Origin: Gordius sp. MW1
Taxonomy: Eukaryota; Nematomorpha; Gordioida; Gordea; Gordiidae
Length of the DNA stretch: 64,000 nucleotides
Assembly (NCBI GenBank): GCA_964036665.1
Contig: OZ038527.1
Location: 22,477,901-22,541,900 of the forward strand
Direction: 5' to 3'
The position numbers and the translations under genes were made by a program. The notes beneath the pieces are model-generated. The model did not search any database, was not told where the DNA came from, and saw nothing but the letters and a program-made list of their open reading frames with translations. Shown here one piece after another: positions 38,957 through 51,600 of this stretch; position 1 is the first letter of the stretch, and each line of letters starts with the position of its first letter.

Positions 38957-41900
38957 ACCAAAATTTAAACGGTGTGAAACATACGCTGTCGAAATGGTGT
39001 CGAAGGCGTTGTATGAAATCGGTGGCATTGGTGTCGAGTGACGAAGGTTGTATGAAATCCCCCGGGAGACGTAAGGTAGTACCTAGTTCGGAACTAGAGC
39101 ATGCTAGATCTTCCTTGATTGTGGTTCTAATTCCCAGAAGTATCAAAGGAAGTAGTTCGGACCATTTGTTAACGTTGTCTTTTGCCATGATCGAACTCTT
39201 TAGCTGACGGTGGAAACGTTCAAACAGCCCGTTGGCTTGTGGATGATAGGCGGTTGTGGCTATATGATGATAACCGAGAAGTTGGGAAAATTGACGGAAG
39301 AGCGTCGACTGGAACTGAGATCCCGCTGTTATTGTGGTAGGAACGCCAAAATTTGCTATCCAATGTTTCAAAAAGGTACTAGCCACTGTTTCGGCTGAGG
39401 ATCTTTTATAGGGATTGCAATTGGCCACCGGGTGAATCGATCAATGGCCGTAAAAATGTCTGTGTAACCATTGGAGGGCGGTAACGGGCCAACGATGTCT
39501 AGGTGGACATGGCTGAATCGAGCATCTGGTTGGTTGAATGTACCTGGAGTAGAAACAACATGTTTATGGACTTTGCAAACCTGACATTTATGGCATTGCT
39601 GAGCCCATCTTCGTGCATCATGATTCATTTTAGGCCAGACAAATCGTTTCGAAATTAGGTTAAGAGTTGAACGGATACCAGGATGTGATAATCCATAATA
39701 TTGGTCGAAAACTGTTTGTCGTAGGGTAGGGGGTACCACAGGTCGAGGTGTTGTTTGGGAAACATCACAAATGATATTTTGTTTTGATCCGGGTATTGTT
39801 CGAATATAAGAGACTTGGTTTCCTCATTGGTGTAACTTTCGACCTCCTGTCTCGTAGCTATGAACTCTAGTAATGACAGTGATGCATGGAGTTGAATTTT
39901 GTCGATATCGGTACGGGACAGGGTATCAGCTACTAATGTATTAGTTGTCCGACGTGAACTGTGAAATCTAGTCCAACTGACGGATTTCTCGGGGTGAATA
40001 TTTATCCATCTTTGCTTTAAGTGCATACGTCAAGGGTTTGTGGTCGGAGTATAAGGTGAAATTGCGTCCTTCGAAAACAAGGCTGTAATGTTTTATTGTG
40101 AGATAAATGGCCAAAGGTTCTCGGCTAAAGGTGCTGTAGCATGTTTGAGTTTGAAAGTTTCTTTGAGAAGAAGGCAAGGGGTAGAATATCACCGTTTAAT
40201 GATTGTTGTTGTAGAACTCCTCCTACAGCATAATTGGAAGCATCCCTAGTAAGTGACAGCTTGCTCTTTTCATCTAAATGAGATAGACTAGTTATTTATT
40301 CAAGGGCTTGTTTTGCCTGAATGAATGCGTCTTTTGCTTCCTGAGTTAACTAAATTAAACTTTTGGTATCATCGAGGTGGTCGGTTAATGGTTTCAGGAT
40401 ATCTGCACATTTAAGGATAAACCGTCGATAAAAATGTATCATGCCAATAAATCTTCGCAATTGTGTCATTGAAGTTTGGGTTGGAAATTTGTCGATTGTG
40501 TCTATTTTATCGGGTATAGGTTTTAACTTTAGACGTCACGGTGTGTCCTAAGAACTCAATTTCCTATACGCCCCATTTACATTCTTGCAAATTGACATCA
40601 ATCCCATTATCGAAAAGTTGTTGTATTACTTGTTCGACGTGTACTTTGTGTTCTGCAAGTGAAGAACTGGCGATTAACATGTCATCTAAATAGGCAAATG
40701 TATGGTACAATCCTCTGAGAACATGGTCAATGAATCTTTGAAACGTTTGTGCTGCATTTCTTAGACCAAAAGGCATGCGTAAAAATTCAAATAAACCGAA
40801 TGGGGTAGTGATGGCTGTTTTTTGAATATCTTCTGGTGCCATTGGATTTTGGTGATAAGCACGAACTAAACCCAATTTATTGAATATATTTTTACCTGCC
40901 AAGGAAAGTGAACTATCATGTATATGAGGTAGAGGGTAACAATAGGGAATTGTTTTGATATTAAGAGCCCGATAATCTCCGCATGGTCTCCACTCTTTAT
41001 TGTTCTTTTTGGGTGCCATGTGTAGTGGTGATGGTAAAGCCCAGCTGCTAATTAATGTTCTGATGATGCCTAAATCCATCATGTGCTTGAATTCACCTTT
41101 GGCTATCTACAGTTTTTCAGCATTCAAACGTCTGGGTTTGGAAAATACTGGCGGCCCTTTTGTCTCTATAAGGTCATGGGTATTATGTTTTGTAGTTGGT
41201 GTATATACTGTAGGTTTGAAAACGGCGGGGAATTCTTTTAATAACCAATTAAATTCCGGAGGATTTACTAAGGCCAATTGTGAGTTCACTTCTTTAGGTG
41301 CAATTTGTTTGACCGTAGTAATTTGTGTTTCGATCAGTTGTTTCTTTGTAATATTAATTATTAAGTTAAAATGACTTTAAAAATCTGCTCCTAATACTTG
41401 ACGTTAGCCATAGTAAAAATCCATTGATATCGTCGTTTAAGGACTAGATCAATAGTCAACGATTTTTTTCTAAAAGTTTTAATGGCGCTCGAATTTGCGG
41501 CCTGAAGCTGTATATTAGACAATTTTCGTCGTTCTCGTTTAGTTGCTAAAATCACGCTAATTTCGGCGCCTGTGTCGATTAAATTAAAAGTTGAAGATCT
41601 ATCGTAAATATAGAATAGGCGAATAAGTATTTGAAGGCCGGCGCCAGATGTCGCTTTTGCTGGCCGGCCTGTTAGTTTGATTCTTGATGGTGGAAAGAAC
41701 AAGGCACAACACATTTGGTAGCCTTTTCTTTATATTTATTGTGGTACCAGCATAATATAAGGTCGTTTGTATTAGTTGAACGTGTGGGTAGGGAGTAAGA
41801 CCGCTGTCTAGAAAAGGATCGTGTTCATACTTTTTGTAAATCCTTTCTTAATGTATCTACTGTGCCATTAAGGTTTTTGACCAGCTCTTTTAGTTCTTCC

Positions 41901-42760
41901 AACTTTTTATTTAGATCTGGTTTCAAAGAATTAATTATTGGGGTTACGTGGTAGGTAGCCGATATTTTATCTGCGGTTTCCGCCAATTTTGTGGGGGATT
42001 GATCTGGGGCAAAAATCGCTAGTATTCCGGTCATTGTGGCAGGTAATTTATCCATCCAGAGTTATTTGAGTATGGTGTCGTCCAATGGGTTTCTAACAAA
42101 GTTCTCATATAACGCAGTAGTTGAGATGGGGTTCGGTCTCCCAGTTCTACTTTTGTAAGTAGATCGTAAAGGCGCTGCATATCGCTTCGGGATGTGCGTT
42201 CGATAATAACTTCCTTTAGTTTTAAAAGCGGAGCTTTGGTAGGTATGTTTTCTAAAAAATCTTGTATTTCTGACGTCACCTCTTGGGGAAGATTTTCGAT
42301 GAGATAACCTATTAGTAAATTCATTTTTAATTTTACGTATTTTAAAAAGAGATTCGATTTGAATGAACAAATTCTTGGGTTTAATGTGTTAAAGATGGGA
42401 AGTTTGTAATATAACGTGTTTTCCCCATTCGAATCTTCATCCATTTGTTTTGTTTCCATTTTCGGATTTGAGGTCACCATTTATGTTGCTGACGTCTTCC
42501 TTATAAATACTAATATTATATTAAGCAAGGGAATAAATAAAGGCAAACAACAAATTTTATTTAATCAAAAAATGGAATGTGTAGTGAATTGGGACACCAA
42601 AAAAATTTTAAATTAACCGCGAGTAATTATCAGCAAACGATAAAATCATAAGCAGACGATAAAATGATATATTTAAAATAGTAAAATAAAGGATATTAAT
42701 AAGTGACCATATAATATTTAAATATGGAATTTGAATATAGGGGTACCATAAACATTTGGA
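38957..42760 (-). mobile_element. Ty3/Gypsy-type LTR retrotransposon fossil C, inverted relative to B
   Basis: The 5' LTR is at about 42485-42750 and is similar to that of B. A TGGTGACC primer site follows, then gag (to about 41825), protease, reverse transcriptase (about 41289-40500), RNase H (about 40192-39900) and integrase, which ends at the junction with B near 38957. No 3' LTR is seen. It belongs to the same family as B, and the two have diverged enough to be separate insertions. It is broken in several places. Confidence 0.85.
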
Positions 42761-43539
42761 AGCAAACAAAATTGCAAAATGTTTCTTAATTATGCTAACA
42801 TTTTGGTTCTCCTAGAAGACACTTGGCTTGCTCTAAAAAAACGACATACTGTTTATAACTATAGATATAGCATTATCTCTGGTAACTTATAATGAGTGAT
42901 ACTTTCTAACTCATATTTAGAAATTTTTAAACTTATGAAAGGTTACATTATGATAGATCTGGTAACTTTTGTAAATACCTGTATCTAAGCCATCATAAAA
43001 TATATAGAATTCTTACTAATCTACAGTTCAGTGTATAAATAATGTTATACTAGTGTCGTATCCACGGGATGGAATTAGGCCGGCCCTAATTGAATATTAT
43101 ATTATAACAATATGAATATGTTTAAAAGAAACCCTCCCCCCCTCCATGGGTATATATTTTTTTTTTTAATTGTTGTGATAAGGTTCAGGTTCTATCATGG
43201 CTTAAAAATTAGATTCTAAATGATAAATTTAATTTTTAATTGCGAAAATTAAATGGAATGGCTGTTGAAGTAGGACCTGGCATTTTCCAACAAAAAAGGT
43301 TTTTTGTTTTTTGTTAGCTTCGCTTATGTAAACAAAAAAATTAATTCACAAAACCTCCAACTTTGTAAAAAATAGGCATATAATACAGTAATAAAATTAT
43401 GAAAAAGTTTAACCCTGTATAAAACAATTAATAAGCTTGCGACGAAACGAGCAGCGATATGCAATCCGCTATTGCCTGTTACGACCGCGCATCAAATGTC
43501 ACAGGTATCATAAGGATATCTCAAAAAATTTACATATGC
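42761..43539. other. Intergenic stretch, nothing recognised
   Basis: AT-rich with short C runs near 43132-43142. No gene was seen. Confidence 0.45.
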
Positions 43540-44240
43540 TAAATTATTCCATTGGTCAGTACCAAGAGACGGTCTATAAATCAATGTTAGCCAAAAAAAA
43601 CGAAAAAAAAAATTTCGCTTCACACTTTGGCCAATGGTCATTTTTTTCCATTTGTCAGCAGCCAGCACACGGTAAAAGTGGATATAAATACATACGAGTC
43701 AAAAAAAAACAAAAAACACACTTTGACCAATGGTCATTTTTTTCATTGGTCAGTACCAACAGATGGTCTATAAATCAATGTTAGCCAAAAAAATGAAGAA
43801 AAAAAAATTTCGATTCACACTTTGGCCAATGGTCATTTTTTCCAATGGTCAGCAGCCAGCGGACGACCAAAAAGTCATATTAGCAATGGTAGTAACCAAA
43901 ACAATCAATGTTAGCCAAAAAAAACAAAAAATAATTTCGATTCACATTTTGGCCAATGCATTTTATTCCATTGGCCAGCAGCCAACGCACGGCCAAAAAG
44001 TCATATTAGCAATGGTAGTAACAAGAACAATCCATTAATTAAAAAAAAAATAAAATTTGCCTCTCCGGGATTACCCACATCAGAAGAGGCATAGGCTTTT
44101 GTAGGGGGGGGGCACAGGGACATATATCAGTAGAGGCATAGGCTCTTGTAAGGGGAGGGCATAGGGTAATTATCAATGTTAGCCAAAAAAACAACAACAA
44201 CAAAAAATTCGATTCACACTTGACGATTCCAACATAAATT
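43540..44240. repeat. Complex repeat, second locus, about 100-bp tandem units
   Basis: CATTGGTCAG-type units followed by an ACGGT block start near 43547, 43648, 43741, 43842 and 43968, separated by A-rich stretches with CAATGTTAGCCAAAAAAA. The words are shared with 1801-2460. Confidence 0.8.
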
Positions 44241-44309
44241 GCATAGCAAATATGCTTTGTTTAAACGAAGTATAAAAGAGAAATCGATGTGTATGAGGAT
44301 TTGAAGGAG

Positions 44310-44600
44310 ATATGTGAAGCAGGGACTGGCCTGAGCTAAACGGGGGTCTGGGGACGGAGCGGGGGACTGGGGACGAAGCCCCCAAGGGGGTCTGGGGGCA
44401 TTTTTTATAACTGACGCTTCTAATAATTTATTATAGGTGTATTTAAGGTTTGGAATGTTCTTTCTCCATTAAGATTAATGGGTGTATTTAAGGTTTGTAA
44501 TGTTCTCGTTGGGGTTGATTGTTAAGATTAATGGGTTTATTTAAGGTTTGGAATGTTCTAGTTAGGTTAAACATTATGTTTAATGGGCTGGAAAATAAGT
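44310..44600. repeat. G-rich block and short tandem repeat
   Basis: GGGGGTCTGGGG and GGGGACTGGGGACG words recur at 44340-44398. Then TATTTAAGGTTTGGAATGTT occurs three times (about 44440, 44485 and 44538). Confidence 0.65.
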
Positions 44601-45600
44601 TGGGATAAGCTTGAAATGAGGCCGCGGTTGGTTTAATGGCTATTCCTTTTTAGGATAGGTAAGGACAACAGATAAAGGAAAATATCGGTAATCGTTCTCA
44701 GATATTTAGGAAGCAGGTGGAAAGGGTAATAAGAAGGGAAAACAGGGGCCGATAGAGAATAGGAAAGTAGGGCAAAAACCTCTAAGGTGTTAAGGAACCC
44801 CAGCGTTAAAAAATAGAAAAAAATCCCTTTAAAATTCATTATATTTTTCCCACGTTAGTTTTCCCCACTTCGCCATACTTACCTGATAAAACCCCGTAAA
44901 CCCTTTCCCGTTAAGTTGTACCTGCTTATCCCCTATTACGAACACTTCAACACGCTGATTGTACCCCATGAACTCCACCTACTCACAATAAAACCCCAAA
45001 AACACTGTCCCCCGCAGAGATATTTCGTGACATATATATCACAATAAAAACCGAATAAAATTCTTGAACGTGCCTATTGTCAACCCTGAATAACAGCTAA
45101 AACCCCAAGAACGTAACACCCCAAACCCGGACGTTACAGAAGCCCCCGGAACATAACAACTAGAATATTGTATAAAACATTTAAAGGGAAGTGTTCAACT
45201 AATTGATGACAAATGAAATTTGTGTATAATCATTACCAGTGCCTACCAATCTTTGAAGCAAACATCATATTTTCTAGAACGTTGAAATCGCAAATGATAA
45301 TCACACATCGAGAGAACCATTTCGATTGATATTTTTAAACCTTAACACTTTTATATGGAAAACTTTTATATAGAACTTATATTAAATAACCTAGATAAAA
45401 GATCTTTTACCCTTAATGAATGCCTTTATATTAAAACAATTTGACTTTTTTGTAAAAGGCAAATACTCGGGCTTTAAATTTATAGTTTCCCAAAGCATCC
45501 TTTACACATTCTTTATAATATTATCTGTCAAAAAGCAATATCAATGTGACACTTTAGATAACATGACCAAGCAAAACGATTCATATTCAACAAAGGCTAA
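44601..45600. other. Region downstream of POP1
   Basis: C-rich patches lie at 44860-45160. No supported gene was seen. It includes the expected 3' flank of the POP1 gene on the - strand. Confidence 0.45.
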
Positions 45601-48600
45601 TTAGCTAGAGACGCTTAGATCTAGCCTGACTGGATAAAATGCATTAGAATGGTTGTGCTTGACCAGAATTTCTACATACTCCGTCCCATTATTATCAGGC
45701 GGAGCTTCATTAGCAAGGCGTTGTGTTTTGGTCCACAATTCGAGGTGATGGAATGCCTGATAAGCCACGTAGGCCAAAGCACATTCGCTGCCTCTCAGTC
45801 TCGAATAAGCGCCGCTAACGGTAAAGCCCAGCACGTAAAGATTTTCGTCAAAACTACTACTGTCCTCTGATCGATTTTTTTCGGCGAAATATATTCTTCG
45901 GCCCTGAGTAACTTCAAGTTTTGATGTTTCAGCGTAAGGCGAGATTGATTTATTTTTTCGACTTTTATCAACGGTTTCAGAATCAACTAGTGGTTTTGGC
46001 AATGGCGGTGAGGAAGAGAGTTTCAAATGATTTGTAAAACGTTGTGGTGCCTTACATCTGCACACTATGGTCATTCCGGGCTTCAGGGTTCCCTTTTTTA
46101 CCGTTTTAAGGGTGACCAGTATTAGGGCAGTCGAAATATTTACAAATGCCCCCCGGTCTGTGTTTAAAGCAGTTGACGAGGGATCTTTTCGCAAGCGAAA
46201 ATTAAATATAGGGTAAGATTGGAACATTTCCAAAATTTTCGCGTCTCTGAGAACGAAAAAATCTTTAGGCACAGCATTTGATACATCCATTGCAGTTGCG
46301 TCGGAGAGAGTTCCTTCCTTAAACAATAAGAATATCTAATATAAGTTCTGAAATAAAGTACGACAGTAGTTTAAACTCTATTTTCTAAAAAAAAAACTTT
46401 CGGTTTCTAGATACAAAGAAATTAGGACTTTTATCATTAACTATTCAACATAAACCATAATACACTTATTAGAAGCCGAACCAGAAAATTAATAAACTAA
46501 CCTTTGATATACCAAGTAGCATTTGCATCAAGCATGCCATTTTATTATTTTAATTAACTTATCTTAAAAATCAATGAAAAACTAATATAATGGCCCGATC
46601 TTGCAATAAGCGTTGGGTGCCTTTGATTTCAATGGCGAGACCAAGAGAAACTTAAATACATAAAGTTGGCAAAAATATATTTCCAGCAAGGTTAATATCA
46701 TTTTTATAATATCGTATTCCTAGAATATACGATGTAAATACTAAAAAGGTCTAAGAGAAGGGGAATCATCAACATAAATAAATTGGAAGATCTGAAAAAA
46801 GTTATTGGGAAAGGGGGATAGGAAATTTCGAGGGCCGGGGAAAACCTTTTCCCCGGTAATGGTATTGTATTATTTCTACACCTCACATGTCTATAAATTT
46901 TATTGATAACATCACAGAATCAACTAATTATCGAAATATAAAAATGTATTAATTAATGATATCAAAATTATCAAAGCAATAATACGCGTATATCAAAAAT
47001 CACTCACGCGTAAGAAATAACAAATACGTATAAGCATAAGCGCGTCGGGGGGGGGGGGGGGGGGGAATATACGCGTACTAGAAATTAAATGTACAGGAAT
47101 AGAGTTCTATGTACTACACATTAACTAGCATGTCCATGAAAGGCAGATGGTGTCGTAGACTACTACATTCTGAAGAACAAAAGAGAATAAGAGTACCTCG
47201 CGTATCATATACGTGTTAGAAAGTTAGCGGCGGCGTTTCTTTGTATAGGGGGGGGGGGAAGTATCTTCGTATCGAGAGATACGATAATAATTAATACACC
47301 ATTGATATCTCACATAATATTGCTGATAAGGTAAAATTATAAATTTGACCATATATATCTCATATCTAATAATGATAAAGTTTTGTGTATATAAGTTTTG
47401 TCAATCATTTTTAAATAAGTAGGTAATAGTATTAAAAATCAATGTGCTGGACTGCAACATCAAGACTTTAAAAGGCTTTTTTAGCTAGGTAAAATTTAAT
47501 TTTTCAAACACCATAGACTGAGAATGACGAATTAATTTGTTTTTTTACAATTATTACTACCAAAAAATGCATAAAATTGTTTAGGACGCCCATCTCTTAT
47601 AGGTTACCCGCAAATATTAATTAGGTCATTTCGTGGAAAACTAGCAGTTAAAAACTCATAATTCAATAAATTAGGGGATATACATGTTACAACAAAATTG
47701 TATTTTTCAATATTACAACATTCATAACCCCTTTAATTGAAAAGTCCTTTTACAAGATCACCACAGTCATAAATTTGGTAGATTGCTCACCCCTAAAAAA
47801 ACTGTTTACCAAGCCCTTTATGCTACAATATTTAATATCAAACAAAACTCATTTTTAACATGCTTATGAGGCGCTAAGATGATCAAACGGCCTACAAGAG
47901 ACATTTTTTCAATTTTTAATAAAAAGTAATATCATTTAATAGATAGCTACTAATAAAAAAGACCATCTAAAATTTAGCTGACCCTTCCAATATTTCAATC
48001 ACAAAAACTTCTCTGTATAAAGGGAACGTACATTACTATTGAAACTGTTCCAATCATTGACTAGCAGTTGCCAGGGACTTTTGAAGGGAGATTGACTAGT
48101 GTAAAGGCAACCGCCCGATGTTTTCGAATAATTTGTCCTGCATTTTGGAGGTCGTTTTTGGTAGGCATCGAAAGATTTTCGTTCGTTAGCTAGCTCAAAT
48201 TCAGCGCCCGCCTGGGTGTCTGGGTAATGTTCTGGGAAGTGAGGACTTAACGTTTCGTGGCCTTAACAATCAAATTTTATACTCTTTTTTTGTGTATGGT
48301 ACAAAAATTCATCTTCTTAACCGCGATAAAGCGTACTATTTAGAAAATTATTCTATATCGTATTAAAAAAACGGGACTTAAATCCATGTTTATTCGAATT
48401 GTAATTGAATTTGGGAAATTCATTAAAGTTTGCTGAGCAAATTTTGGTCAGTCTTATCATAAATTGTTGTGTTACTATGTATGCCAAATTCTTGTAAAAT
48501 TCAACTAACATGACCGAGTCGATACTCTCTCTACTTACAGCATAAATATTTCATCATAATAACTCTAAGGCACATTACATATAGTATGAATTCTCTAAAA

Positions 48601-51600
48601 ATTAGAATTATTATATGAGATCAGATAACATAATTTAGACCAAAATACTTAGCCATTTAGGTATTTCGGGAGTAAATTACAAAAATTAAAATTAAAACCA
48701 AAGCTACAACAACATAAACATATTCGCAATAAAATGATAATATTCTAACATATCATTCTAGCAAAAAAAGAAGCGTTAGTTTTTTACAGAGTTAACCTCG
48801 CGTGTATGTGTATACTACATAAATTTTGCCGGATTTTCCGGTTAAATTAAAGGAGAGGATTACCGAATGCCAAATCTTCGTTCAGACCGCAAGTGGTTGC
48901 TCCATTGTAGAGGCAACTTATCCAAAATGGCATAGCCCAACTGCTGGGCAACACTAAATCCCACCCAGCTCCGTAGTAATTCGCTCGAGTTACTATATAG
49001 CAAAGTTTCAGGATGTAAAATAATATTTAATCTAAATCGTTTATTTCCAAATTAAAACAAGGTAACATATTAAATTTAAGAGGATGGGCATGTACCGTTA
49101 TGATTTTCATTTGAATCTTGAGCTTCGTGGGAAATTTTAGACTTGCAACTATGGACGGGTCTGTGTATGAGCAATACTGGGACGTAAGATTCTGTCGCCA
49201 ATACGTTATGCGGCATTTCACCTGTAATAAGGGCAGTCATTTATTTAATTAATATTTTAAAAAATAAATTGCCATGTAAGTATCGGGGGAGAGAGGAGAG
49301 GACGACCTCGTGTCACGTGGAAAGGGCAAGTTGACAAAGTTATGAAAAGTAAAAGATAAATCAAGGTATGACACTTACCCGATCAAGATGGAAAAAACTC
49401 AGCAAAACAAACCTCACGACTGTGGGACCAAATATTTGATAAAGGAGACGAAGTGTTAAAATGCCAGACTCTCCATGTATCACGCAAAATTATTTGGAAA
49501 TAAATTTCTATTAGTAAAAATAAAATCTAAAATTTAAAATTCCCATCAGCAATAGAATTCCGATTACTCGTATATACGCAAAGACAAAATATGAAACTTT
49601 TTAAAAAAGTTAATGCACACTCCTCTCCCCCCCCCTCTGTTCAAGCTTATCAACGTAGACCTTCCTTTTGTTAACGGGTTTTATTTCTCTACCAATCATG
49701 CATGGCAGAAACAATAAGTAACCATCTAGATGCCAGGAAAATTCTTGTACACTCTTTTACTACATAATCCCCATTTTTTGAACATTTTGCCCGTAATAAA
49801 TCTAAATTTCTTTGATTTTATAAGGGAAAACAAAGATAAAATTTTGTTTCAATTCAGCTCATGTCAAATCCATCAGAATGGGATTCAATCACGGTATCTG
49901 TATAATCAATATCGAATTCATTATTCGTATGTATCCTCCTGTGTTGTAAAAAGATCTGGGTTTTGTTTAGTCGATCTTTACTTCAACATGGACTAAAGGC
50001 TGACTTAACAAACACGACCAAAATCCTATGGACTGTTTTTCGAATTTCGACTAAGCCTAGAGGTCGACATAAAAATACAGACCAAAAACCTTTGATCTAT
50101 TTGGGACCGGGTCAAAATAGCAGAAAAAAAACAGCAGAATTGGTCAGAACTGGTCAGATCAAGATTGGTCAGGAGGGTTAAGGTTCGGGTTAGTGTTTTA
50201 GGTCAGCGTTTTAGGTTAGGGTCAGGGTTAGGATTAGATGCACATCAAATTCCCTCCCCATTTGAGATTTAATTCTAATATATTGATTATTTAAAATCTT
50301 GTCTGACCAGTTCTGACCAATTCTGCTGTTTTTTTCTGCTATTTTGACCCCGATTCATCTATTTTTGTTTCGTAGACTAACATCAAAGGACGAGGCGACT
50401 AAACAAAGCCCAGGTCGTTTTAGCACACCAGTGTAAACGTACCCAGAAATAAAAGTAATGTCGGCGTGAAAATGTTAAACATAACTCTTTACCTACGAAA
50501 GTGTCATTACGAATTTTGGAAGAAGAGCGAAGGGCATTTAATTTATGGTCTGGGAGTTTAGTTAGGGTGACCTTAGCCCTAATACTAGGCTCCCAAAATG
50601 GAGCCGCCCAGGCTGGATCTCTTGGAGGCGAGGTTAAAGGCACGTACAAGGCATCGAGATCCGGCTTTTGTAGATTATACCCCTCGCTAATCTCCTCGCG
50701 CTTGTTCTTTACTAACATTTGTATACATAAACAAATCGTATATAGTTTATTGCAGCCGCGTTTTTGATTACAACATATTTCATTGCTTTCAAACAGTTCT
50801 TCTAAGGAATTCGAATAATTTGAAGATTAAATTATATTAATTTCACTATATTGTTAATTTCAACTAAAGACGATCGTAAAGAAATATATGGAATAGTTAG
50901 CGAAACGACCCTAAATATTTTAAAAATGCTTGCAAAAATCATAAAAAGCGTCGTAGCCAGAGACCTGCATGGGCAGGCCTGGCTAGCGAAGGATGTAAAT
51001 TTTGAGCCGAGCCTAAAGTTTATTAGATAATTGGACCAGGCCTTAGGCCCGGAATAAACATATTCCAACATAAAATATGTAAAGCTCGTTTAACTGCAAG
51101 GCCGCCGGGTCTAAACAGCTTATTGCTAACATAATACTGTAACAACATGTAACTAAACTAATAAAAAAAACTTCCAAAAATTTAGGACTAATCAAAAATT
51201 TTCAATTATTTTTTAAAAATCACTCCAAACTCAACTTACAAACCTCTACAATTCCACATGAATCATGACGTTCCAAGTTTACAAGACCATCATTTAACTG
51301 TCCCACCCAGTCCCGTCCGGCCAGTCACAAAACTGTCAATTGCCCACAAAATCGCTAACAATGTCGTTTAGAGCAAAAAAAAATCTTAAATTAATAAAAA
51401 AAAAACTTAACACAATCAGCAAGCCAGTTTTTTAGAAAGGAATAACATTGGACAAACGGGATATTTTTGATAGAAGGGGATCGGTGTAAATATTACATTG
51501 CAATGAATGCAAAATTACTAAAATTGTGGACGTTTTTCTTGATTTCGGGCTTAAACAAGCGTGGATCACGGACTACGAGAGGAATTAGAGAACCAGAGGG

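Noticed and set aside
44179-44385. 68-codon - strand open frame as a gene
   Set aside because: It overlaps low-complexity repeat sequence and has no recognisable family or splice support.
46318-46326. A methionine start for the final POP1 exon
   Set aside because: The codon at 46326 is TTG. The sequence is an intron end with acceptor AG at 46319-46318, and the phase joins the exon ending at 48032.
46502-46540. A 13-codon exon between the last two POP1 exons
   Set aside because: It has a usable donor but no upstream acceptor, and the flanking exons already join in phase 0.
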